Shown here piece after piece: positions 15,616 to 23,600 of a stretch of 64,000 nucleotides of DNA. Every line of letters begins with the position of its first letter. The stretch's first letter is position 1. Position numbers and translations under genes: made by a program. Below the pieces are notes generated by a model. That model saw nothing but the letters and a program-made list of their open reading frames with translations, was not told the DNA's origin and searched no databases. The DNA is from Promineifilum sp. (GTDB lineage: Bacteria > Chloroflexota > Anaerolineae > Promineifilales > Promineifilaceae): NCBI GenBank assembly GCA_020634335.1, contig JACKBY010000009.1, positions 1 to 64,000 of the forward strand, in the 5' to 3' direction.

Positions 15616-16368
15616 CTACGCTTGCGGTTGCTCGCCGCTCTCCCGTCGCCGCACATAGCGCGACAGCGCCAGGCTGAGGCCGATGATCACCACGGATGAG
15701 ATCAGGGTGATCGGGTTCAGGCTGATTTCACCGGCCAGCAACTCGTCCAGCGTTCCAAAGGATGCACCCAGTAGCACAAAGGAAACCGTCCCCGGCACGG
15801 AACCGATGGCCGTGGCCGCCAGAAACGCTTTCCAGTTGATGCGCAGAAACCCGGCGGCATAGTTGACCAGGTCATAGGGCAAGAAGATAAGTCGCATGAT
15901 CAGGATCGTCTCGAAACTGTTGTCGCGCATGCGCTGCGCATAACGCTGGACAAATCCGTTCTCGTCCTCATCCTCCAGCACGCCCCGTCCGAAATACCGG
16001 CCCACACCGTAGGCCACCATCGCCGAGCTGTTGCTGCCGATAATGGTGTAGATGATGCCGATGGGCCCAAACAGGAAGCCACCCAGTAATGTGAGAATTG
16101 TGGCCGGAAAGAAGAACAAGGGGCGGAGCGCGTAGATGACCATGTAAAGCAGAGGCCCGTAGATGCTTTCGGTCAGGAATTCGGCGATGGCCGTCACCGC
16201 ATCGTTGAAAGTCAGATCGTTTTGTCGTGCATACAGATAGTAGCCGCCGACTACAATTACCCATAACCCGAGGGTTGCTATCTTGGTGCCATGCCGCCGC
16301 CACCTGCCCGATAGCGACGGCTCTTCTAGGTTCGCGCCAATCACCTCATTTCCTGTTTCATCCACCAT
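15616..16368 (-). CDS. TVP38/TMEM64 family membrane protein, YdjX-like
   Basis: A 250-residue polytopic membrane protein with five or six hydrophobic segments. The family core is visible as ALRPLFFFPATILTLLGGFL followed by FGPIGIIYTIIGS, then VAYGVGRYFGR, MRLIFLPYDLVNYAAG and ATAIGSVPGTVSFVLLGASF. E. coli YdjX and YdjZ, encoded beside ynjABCD, belong to this DedA-related family. Proposed roles are lipid scrambling or small-ion transport; none is settled. GAGGTGG lies upstream of ATG 16368. Only a 250-base gap with one palindrome separates it from the reductase gene, so it probably belongs to the same functional cluster. Confidence 0.85.
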   Translation of the reverse strand: MVDETGNEVIGANLEEPSLSGRWRRHGTKIATLGLWVIVVGGYYLYARQNDLTFNDAVTAIAEFLTESIYGPLLYMVIYALRPLFFFPATILTLLGGFLFGPIGIIYTIIGSNSSAMVAYGVGRYFGRGVLEDEDENGFVQRYAQRMRDNSFETILIMRLIFLPYDLVNYAAGFLRINWKAFLAATAIGSVPGTVSFVLLGASFGTLDELLAGEISLNPITLISSVVIIGLSLALSRYVRRRESGEQPQA

Positions 16369-16540
16369 ATTGATCCACCTCGCCGCCTTGATTCATACGT
16401 TCGGGCCAGTCCGCCATTCATTTACGCAGCTTGATACTATCAACAGAACGCCGCTCTAAATATTACAATTTGAGGATCATTTCGACGGATGAGCTTCCAA
16501 CCGGCCGGCCACGCCTGGAAAACCAGAAAGCATCCGCCGT

Positions 16541-16891
16541 TCATTCGGCCGGATGGCTCCCGTTGGGATAGGGCACTTCGACCACACAGTTGTCTGCGCC
16601 GTACGTGTTGGGGTTATAAGCATCGGCCGCCCAATCATTGCACCAATGGCTGCCGTTGATCACATAGCGGAACTCATAGGCACGCCCCGGCTCCAGCTCC
16701 AACGTCACGCGGTACGAGCCTTGCTTGTTGCGCTTGAGAGGTGTGGCGGCCTGATCCCATTCATTAAAATCACCCACCAGGTAAATATTCTCAACCGTCT
16801 GGACCTCCGGTAGCTCATCCTTGGCCAACTCGAAGGTAACCTTGGTCACGTTCTTCGACTTGATGTATTCCTTCTTTAACACGTCTCTCAA
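16541..16891 (-). CDS. CBM48 / isoamylase early-set domain protein
   Basis: A 116-residue protein that is almost entirely one carbohydrate-binding module of the isoamylase N-terminal type: NIYLVGDFNEWDQAATPLK, GSYRVTLELEPGRAYEFRYV and WCNDWAADAYNPN. Such stand-alone modules are thought to bind glycogen-like glucans and have no catalytic residues. No signal peptide is seen. The start is TTG 16891, with AAAGGAG three bases upstream. A GTG three codons further in, with better spacing for some ribosomes, is the alternative. It sits between the TVP38 gene and a tiny ORF, all on the minus strand. Confidence 0.82.
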   Translation of the reverse strand: MRDVLKKEYIKSKNVTKVTFELAKDELPEVQTVENIYLVGDFNEWDQAATPLKRNKQGSYRVTLELEPGRAYEFRYVINGSHWCNDWAADAYNPNTYGADNCVVEVPYPNGSHPAE

Positions 16892-17009
16892 CGTCTCCTT
16901 TGTTCCGTGTAACGAACGCGTAGTTGCGCGGATAAGGGGGCCGGGAAGGCGCGGCTCCCGCGTTGTCGGCGCGGAGTCGGCCGGCCTTCCCGGCCAGGGT
17001 CAGGGGGTG

Positions 17010-17108
17010 TCAGTTGCCGCTTCCGGTTAGCCGGCCGGCCGTTGAGTGTAGTAGAAAGACGTCTGGCCCGGCCGTCTCCTGGTCCATTAGAATGAGTAGA
17101 ATGTGCAT
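17010..17108 (-). CDS. Possible 32-residue peptide
   Basis: ATG 17108 is preceded by AAGGAG with seven bases spacing (AAGGAGAAAAAAG-ATG), one of the best ribosome binding sites in the window. It opens a 32-codon frame beginning MHILLILMDQETAG and ending TAGRLTGSGN. I do not recognise it. It lies in an otherwise empty 430-base gap between the CBM48 and DUF3179 genes. It could encode a small peptide, act as a leader peptide for the CBM48 gene 118 bases downstream, or be chance. No known peptide-maturation gene is adjacent. Confidence 0.35.
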   Translation of the reverse strand: MHILLILMDQETAGPDVFLLHSTAGRLTGSGN

Positions 17109-17265
17109 CTTTTTTCTCCTTGGGCCGTATGACCCTGTTATGATCGGTCGGTGGTCAATTGATCCCGACCAGTTCGTTCTTATGTTTCCACTATAGCGGC
17201 TACCGAGTTGCGGTGCGGGAACGGGACGGATACCGGACGGTAACGGAACACCCGCAAGAACACAC

Positions 17266-17297
17266 GAAAAGCGACCGGTCTTCGATAGGCCGGTCGC
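17266..17297 (-). terminator. Intrinsic terminator after the DUF3179 gene
   Basis: On the minus strand GCGACCGG pairs with CCGGTCGC across an 11-base loop and is followed by TTTTCG. It lies 28 bases after the DUF3179 stop codon and should end that transcript. Confidence 0.7.
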
Positions 17298-17324
17298 CTT
17301 CGCAACCCCTGGGCGGCACCTCTG

Positions 17325-18620
17325 CTACGGCTGGTAAATGATGGTTTCCGGCTTGAAGGCCGCCCAGGAGAACCAGAAATGGTCGCCGTGGACAATGGGG
17401 CTGAGGCTCTGCCCGGCCAGCGGCCCGGCGGTAGCCCGGCCAAGGATGTTCCAGGCGCTGCCCGTATCCTCGTCGACGATTTGCTCCCCATCGAAACGGA
17501 AAGTCAGTTTGCGGCCGTCGAGCACCGGATCGAACACGCCCGTCGCGCCGATGTCCTCGGCATCGGCGATGATCCGCGCCCCAAGGGCACTGGCCGTGCC
17601 GGGCTTGAAGAAGACGACCAGATCGCGGCCGCCGGGGGCGTCGTTAATGACGCGCGCCTCCTCAAGCACGGCATAGGGGTAGGCGGTATCGACGCCGGCC
17701 TCGTCCAGCGAAACGGTCACGACCCGGTCGGCCGCGCCCAGCCGCCCGTCCAACTCGCCCCGGAAGAGGGCGAAATTGCCGCCCTTGCTTAGGATATGGT
17801 CGTAAGTATCATAGCCCGCATAGGGATTCGTGCCGTAGGATGACGGATCGCGCAGCCCAGTCTCGCGGGACAGCACGCGGCCGTCGGGGTGCGTGGCCCG
17901 AAAGTCGTCGAAACTGACGATAGACGCCGGCAGGAAATCCAGCCGCTCCCCGGCCAGGTCGCCGATGATGGCCTCTCCGGTGAACTGCTGCCACAACGTC
18001 TCAGTCGTGCGGTCGTACATGATCAGGTCGGAGTTCCGCAATAGACCCGACACGCCGAACTCGAACGTCTGGCCGTTGATGACACTGTCGAAGGCCAGGG
18101 CCGAGTTGCACAGTGGGCAGAAAGTGACCACCACGGGCCGGCCGCCGACCACGTCGTTGACGATCTCGTGCCAGGTGATGATTTGCAACGGATAGGCGCG
18201 GGCGTCGTCGCCGAGTTCCAGCACGACAACCGGCTCGTTGCCGGCCAGCCATCCGGCAGCGGCTTCCGGCCTTTCAAACGTGGGCGCGTCGATGGAGCGA
18301 ATGCCGTCGCGCGGCGGGCCGCCAGACAGGATTTCATCGTACGGGACGAGGTGCTTGGTCCAGTTGGTGTTCCAGCTGCTGGTCAGGGCGCGCAACGCCG
18401 GCGGGCGGTCATCTTCCGTTTCCAGCAAGCCACTCAGCGTGGCGGGGATAGTTGAATCGTTGGCTTTTGGCGCATCCGATTCTCCGGCGGTCGGCTCCGC
18501 CACCGGCGGCAAAGTGTCGCTTCCGGCCGTGCCCGCGCAGGCAGCCAGCAACATCAGTCCGACCAGTACGAAAATCCACCCGGCGGGGTGGCGTGTTCGT
18601 GATTGGTTCGTTTGGTCCAC
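17325..18620 (-). CDS. DUF3179 domain lipoprotein
   Basis: A 431-residue protein starting at GTG 18620, chosen because GGAGG lies six to seven bases upstream. The N terminus has a hydrophobic stretch ending in the lipobox LLAAC, then a Pro/Thr/Glu-rich linker and the DUF3179 domain. Hallmarks are ARAYPLQIITWHEIVNDVVG, VTFCPLCNSALAFD and LWQQFTGEAIIGDLAG. The paired cysteines in TFCPLC are typical; the function of the family is unknown. It would be anchored on the outer face of the membrane. Upstream lies a broken TlpA-like thioredoxin gene and a disulfide oxidoreductase gene, which hints at extracytoplasmic redox chemistry. Confidence 0.87.
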   Translation of the reverse strand: MDQTNQSRTRHPAGWIFVLVGLMLLAACAGTAGSDTLPPVAEPTAGESDAPKANDSTIPATLSGLLETEDDRPPALRALTSSWNTNWTKHLVPYDEILSGGPPRDGIRSIDAPTFERPEAAAGWLAGNEPVVVLELGDDARAYPLQIITWHEIVNDVVGGRPVVVTFCPLCNSALAFDSVINGQTFEFGVSGLLRNSDLIMYDRTTETLWQQFTGEAIIGDLAGERLDFLPASIVSFDDFRATHPDGRVLSRETGLRDPSSYGTNPYAGYDTYDHILSKGGNFALFRGELDGRLGAADRVVTVSLDEAGVDTAYPYAVLEEARVINDAPGGRDLVVFFKPGTASALGARIIADAEDIGATGVFDPVLDGRKLTFRFDGEQIVDEDTGSAWNILGRATAGPLAGQSLSPIVHGDHFWFSWAAFKPETIIYQP

Positions 18621-18668
18621 AAATAACCTCCAGGGTCGAATGGTTCAGACGGCACAGCCGTCGGAGCC

Positions 18669-18937
18669 CTATTGCAGGGCTTCGGATAGGTACAGGTCGA
18701 GTTGGTCGTGGGTGATACTACCGCGGTGGGTGGCCACGATTTCACCCTCCGGATTGATTACCACCGTCGAGGGGAGCGTGTTGGCCAGGCCGTAGTTGCG
18801 GCCGGTGGCGCCACCCTCATCCAGCAGGGTCTGAAACGTCAGCCCCAGTTCAAGGAAGAAGGTTTCTACATCGATCGGCCGCTCGGTCTGGTTGAGCTTT
18901 CGACGTCGTTATCTATCGGATATTTATCTGACCCCAT
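18669..18937 (-). pseudogene. TlpA/ResA-like thioredoxin remnant lacking the active site
   Basis: The open frame 18669-18908 encodes 79 residues that look like the C-terminal half of a TlpA-type thioredoxin: FQTLLDEGGATGRNYGLAN, TLPSTVVINPEGEIVATHRG and DQLDLYLSEALQ. It has no start codon and is preceded in frame by a TAA at 18909-18911. The N-terminal half with the expected WCxPC is missing. GAGGAG and an ATG at 18937 precede it in a different frame, giving only 23 codons before a stop. I read it as a deletion remnant or frameshifted gene. An intact version would have been a membrane-anchored thiol oxidoreductase. Confidence 0.65.
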
Positions 18938-18985
18938 AATGCTCCTCGGTTTCTCAACGAGGGACAGCGCGCCGCCATGTGCCCA

Positions 18986-20452
18986 TCAGGCGAATACCAG
19001 CGCCTCATCCGGGCTGGATGCCGGCTCCGGCTCATCCGCCTTGACATTGTCCATCAGGGTGAAGAACCCCTCGGTCATCGACGGGTGTATAAAAATCGCC
19101 CGGTAGAACAGCGTCCACGGAGCATCAGCCATCATCAGCGCCATCAGCGTCTGCACCAGCTCGCCCCCCTCGCTGCCCAGCACGGCCGCGCCCAGAATCC
19201 GGTCGGTTGCGGCGTCGATGACGATCTTCATCAACCCCGCCGTCTCATTGCGCTCGATAGCGCGGGCCACCCAGGCCATTGGTATTTTGCCGATCTTCAG
19301 CCGGTAGCCGGCGGCCCGGGCCTCTCTCTCCGTCAGGCCGACCCGGCCCAGCTCGGGATCAGTGAACAGCGCGTAGGGCACGATCCGGTTCCGGGTCGTG
19401 AGGGTTCCCCCACCAAACAAGTTATCGTACACGATCAAGTGGTCGTCGTAGGACACGTGGGTAAACGCTGGGCCGCCCTTGACATCGCCCAAGGCCCAAA
19501 TGCCCGGGACGTTTGTAACCAAACGGTCATTGACCGGGATGTGGCCGCTCGCGGTCGTCGCAACGCCGGCAGCAGCCAGGTTCAGTTTCCCGGTATTGGG
19601 CGCGCGCCCCACCGCGACGAGCAAATGCGAGCCGGTCAGTTGTTCGATACTTCCATCAGCCTGCCGGAGCGTCAGAACGATCTCGCCTTCATGTCCGGCC
19701 ACGCGCACCGTTTCGGCACGCAGCCGGAAGCGTATCCCCTCTTGTTCCAGAGCCTCTTGCAGCGAGCGGGCCACGTCCTCGTCTTCGCGGCCGATCAGCT
19801 GGTCGCCGGTTTCGATCACCGTGACCCGGCTGCCGAACCGGCGAAACATCTGGCCGAATTCCAGGCCGATGTAGCTGCCGCCGAGGACAAGCAGGTGCTC
19901 CGGCAACTCGGTCAGGTCCATGATGTTGCGGTTGGTCAGGTAGGGCGTGTTTTCCAGCCCGGGAATGGCGGGGACGCGGGGGCGCGCGCCGGTATTGATG
20001 AAGATGTGGTCGCTGTGAAGCGTGGTGCCGTTGACGCTGACCGTGCGCGGGCCGAGAAAAGCACCTTCCCCACGAAAGACGTCGAGCGAGGGCCGGCTTT
20101 CGGCATGGTACTCCTGACCGCCGCGCCATTCCCGGACGATCTCGTTCTTGCGGGCCACGACGGCTTTCAAATCAACGACCACCTCGCCGGTGTTCACGCC
20201 CAGCTCAGCTGCCTTGCGGGCATAGTGCGCCAATCGGGCGCTGGCCAGCATCGTCTTCGTGGGTGTACAGCCGTAGTTGATGCACGAACCGCCCAGATGA
20301 TCGCGCTCGATGAGAGCCACCTTCCAGCCACGGTCGGCCAGCTTGTGGGCCAGCGGGTTGCCGGCCTGGCCGGAGCCGATGATGATCGCGTCATAGTTGA
20401 GCGGGGACACTGTATTGATCTGCCGGTTGTTGGGGAATTCGCTATCTGCCAT
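18986..20452 (-). CDS. Second mercuric-reductase-like / dihydrolipoyl-dehydrogenase-like flavoprotein
   Basis: A 488-residue class I disulfide oxidoreductase: FAD motif IIGSGQAGNPLA, redox disulfide CINYGCTPTKT, NAD(P) motif LGGSYIGLEFG, second FAD segment WALGDVKGGPAF, and C-terminal HPSMTEGFF in place of the His-Pro-Thr-x-x-Glu motif of lipoamide dehydrogenase. It differs clearly from the paralogue at 13845-15365 and likewise lacks MerA metal-binding features. The predicted reaction is NAD(P)H-dependent reduction of a disulfide, with partner unknown. No clear Shine-Dalgarno precedes ATG 20452. The gene diverges from dnaE across 177 bases. Confidence 0.87.
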   Translation of the reverse strand: MADSEFPNNRQINTVSPLNYDAIIIGSGQAGNPLAHKLADRGWKVALIERDHLGGSCINYGCTPTKTMLASARLAHYARKAAELGVNTGEVVVDLKAVVARKNEIVREWRGGQEYHAESRPSLDVFRGEGAFLGPRTVSVNGTTLHSDHIFINTGARPRVPAIPGLENTPYLTNRNIMDLTELPEHLLVLGGSYIGLEFGQMFRRFGSRVTVIETGDQLIGREDEDVARSLQEALEQEGIRFRLRAETVRVAGHEGEIVLTLRQADGSIEQLTGSHLLVAVGRAPNTGKLNLAAAGVATTASGHIPVNDRLVTNVPGIWALGDVKGGPAFTHVSYDDHLIVYDNLFGGGTLTTRNRIVPYALFTDPELGRVGLTEREARAAGYRLKIGKIPMAWVARAIERNETAGLMKIVIDAATDRILGAAVLGSEGGELVQTLMALMMADAPWTLFYRAIFIHPSMTEGFFTLMDNVKADEPEPASSPDEALVFA

Positions 20453-20613
20453 ACCAGGAGGATAGCGCGAAAACGGCGGGGGTGCGGTTACCGGATGGTT
20501 ACGAGATTGTTACGGAGTTCCACTTAGGACAGTAACCGAGTTCTCGGAAGAAAATCCGGTGCCTCAATCCACCTTAAAACCCCCAATTCTTTAAGCCTCG
20601 ATCCAAACAGTTG

Positions 20614-20622
20614 TGCTATACT
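20614..20622 (+). promoter_or_regulatory. Extended -10 element of a probably leaderless dnaE transcript
   Basis: TGCTATACT (20614-20622) is an extended -10 (TGn plus TATACT). The start codon ATG is at 20630, only seven bases after the hexamer, so transcription should begin at or within a base or two of the A of ATG. No Shine-Dalgarno is present. No convincing -35 is seen at 17 bases, as is common for extended -10 promoters. Confidence 0.55.
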
Positions 20623-20629
20623 CGCGCCC

Positions 20630-23600
20630 ATGTTGGGGACCGCAACAAATCCGTCTACTCCAGAACATCAGCCGTTCGTCCACCTCCACGTTCACAGCGA
20701 GTATTCATTGCTCGATGGCCTGAGCCGCCTCGACCAGCTCGCCAAGCGGGCCAAAACGCTCAACCAGCCCGCTCTGGCCCTGACCGATCACGGCGTCATG
20801 TTCGGCGTCATGCCCTTCTACCAGGCCTGCAAGGACCAGGGCGTCAAGCCCATCATCGGCATCGAAACCTACGTGGCCGCCCGCCGCATGACCGACCGCG
20901 ATTCCCAGCTCGACCGCGAACGTACCCACCTGCTGCTACTGGCCGAAAACCAGACCGGCTACCTCAACCTGCTCCAACTCGCCAGCGCCGCCCAGCTCGA
21001 GGGCTTCTACTATCGGCCGCGCATCGACCTCGATACCCTGGCCGCCCACAGCGACGGCCTCATCTGCACCACCGGCTGCATGGCCGCTGACATCCCCCGC
21101 GCCATCGCCGCGGGCGACATGACCAAAGCCCACACCCTCATGGGCCGCTACCTCGACATCTTCGGCCCCGAGCGCTTTTTCATCGAATTGCAAGAGCACA
21201 GCATTCCCGAACTGACGGCCATCAACAAAATCCTGACCGAAGACATGCAGCCGCGCTACAACCTGCGCTTTGTGGCTACCAACGACGTCCACTACACCAC
21301 GCCCGAAGAGGCCTCGCCCCACGACGTGCTGCTATGCATCCAAACCGGCGCCACCGTCAACGAATCCAAGCGCATGCGCTTCAGCGACACCGGCTACTAC
21401 CTCAAGTCCCACGAGGAAATGCGCCGCCTGTTCGGCCACATCCCCGGCGCGCTCGACAACAGCCTCCTCATTGCCGAGATGTGCAACGTCGATCTCGACA
21501 CCAAGGGCTACCACTTGCCCCTCTTCGACGTGCCCGACGGCCAGGACGCCCCCGGCTACCTGCGCCGCCTGTGCGAAGAAGGCCTGGTCCGCCACTATGG
21601 AGCCGAACGGGCGGCCAAGGACGAAGCCCTGCGCGCCCGGCTGGAGCACGAACTGCGCATCATCGGCGGCATGGGCTTCGACGCCTACTTCCTCATCGTC
21701 TGGGACCTGTGCGAATATGCCCGCCGCGCCGGCATCTGGTGGAACGTGCGTGGCTCCGGTGCCGGGTCACTGGTGGCCTACACCCTGGGCATCACCGGCA
21801 TCGACCCCATCGCCAACGGCCTTATCTTCGAGCGCTTCCTCAACCCCGGCCGCGTCTCCATGCCCGATATCGACCTCGACTACCCCGACGATCGCCGCTC
21901 GGAGATGGTCGAATACGCCGTCAACAAATATGGCCAGGACAAAGTGGCCCAGATCATCACCTTCGGCACCCTGGGCGCGCGGGCGGCCATCCGTGACGTC
22001 GGCCGCGCCCTCGACATTCCCCTGCCCGAAGTCGACGCCGTGGCCCGCCTCATCCCCGCCATCCCCGGCAAACCGGCCAAGATCATCAATGTCCTCGACA
22101 AAGACCACGAATTCTACTCGGCCGACCTGGAAGCCAAGGTCAAGGGCGACCCGCGCATCAAGGAGCTGATCGACACCGCCCAACAGCTGGAGGGTGTCGC
22201 CCGCCACGCCAGCAGCCACGCTGCCGGCGTCCTCATCTCCGACAAGCCGCTGGTGCAATACGTGCCGCTGCACAAGCCCACCAGCGGCGAGGCCGGGCTG
22301 GGCGGCATCCGGTCCATCAGTCAGTGGCCGATGGAGATCGTCGAGAAGATCGGCCTGCTGAAGGTCGATTTCCTGGGCCTCAGCACCCTGACCGTCATGC
22401 GTCTGGCTGCCCAACTGATCGAGCAGCGCCACGGCGTGCGTTATACGATGGACAACATCCCCTACGATATTGGCATGTGCGGGCCGGGCCAGGACAAGGA
22501 CAAGGGGATGGAACCCGCCTTCGACATGCTCGGCCGCGGCGACGTGCTGGGCGTGTTCCAGGTGGAAGGCTCCGGCATGCGCAAGCTGATGATGGAGATG
22601 AAGCCGCGCCGCTTCGACCACATCATCGCCGCCATCTCCCTTTTCAGACCGGGGCCCATGGAGAACATCCCCGAATACATCCGCCGCATGCACGCCGCTC
22701 TCAACGAAGGCAAGGACGTGGTTACCTACCATACGCCGGAACTGGAGCCTATCTTGGGCGACACTTACGGCATTCTCGTCTACCAGGAGCAGATCATCCG
22801 CATCGCCGCCGAGCTGGCCGGCTACGAGCCAGGCGAAGCCGACATGATCCGCAAAGCCGTATCCAAGAAGAAGCGCGACCTGATGGATCAGCACAAGATC
22901 CAGTTCACCTCCGGGGCCATGAAGCGCGGCTTCTCGCGCGAGGTCTGCGAGGCCATCTGGTTCGACATCGAGTTCTTCGCCCGCTACGGTTTCAACAAGG
23001 CCCACGCCGCCGACTACGCCGTCATCTGCTGCCAAACAGCCTATCTAAAGGCCCACTACCCCGTCGAATACATCACCGCCCTGCTGACCGTCGATCACCA
23101 GGACACCGAGAAGATCGCCAAATACGTCACCGACGCCCGCCGCCTGGGCATCACCGTTGCCCCGCCCAGCATCAATCGGGCGATGCTGGACTTTACGATT
23201 GAAGATGCAGGGGAGAAAGGGGGAAAGGGAGCAAGGGAGCAAGGCAGCCCCCCTTCGACCCTTCGGCCCTCGCCTCCTGCTCTCCCGCCTTCCACCGCCA
23301 CCATCCGCTACGGCCTGGCGGCCATCAAGAACGCCGGGGAGGCTGCCGTGCAACTCATCATCGATGAGCGCGAGGCCAACGGGCCGTTCAAGGCTCCCGT
23401 CGACCTGGCCGAGCGCGTCGATCTGCGGCGCGTCGGCAAGCGGGCACTGGAGTCGATGGCTCGCGTCGGGGTCTTCGACGAGTGGGGGTCGCGGGCGCGC
23501 ATCCTCGACGCCCTCGACCGCATGATGGGCCACAGCAGCAGCACCCACGCCGCGGCCGAAGCAGGGCAGATGTCGCTCTTCGGCGGCAACGGCAACGGCG

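Noticed and set aside
18977..20527. A 516-codon plus-strand open frame opposite the second disulfide oxidoreductase
   Set aside because: The minus strand holds a complete flavoprotein with FAD and NAD(P) motifs; the opposite frame shows no family features.
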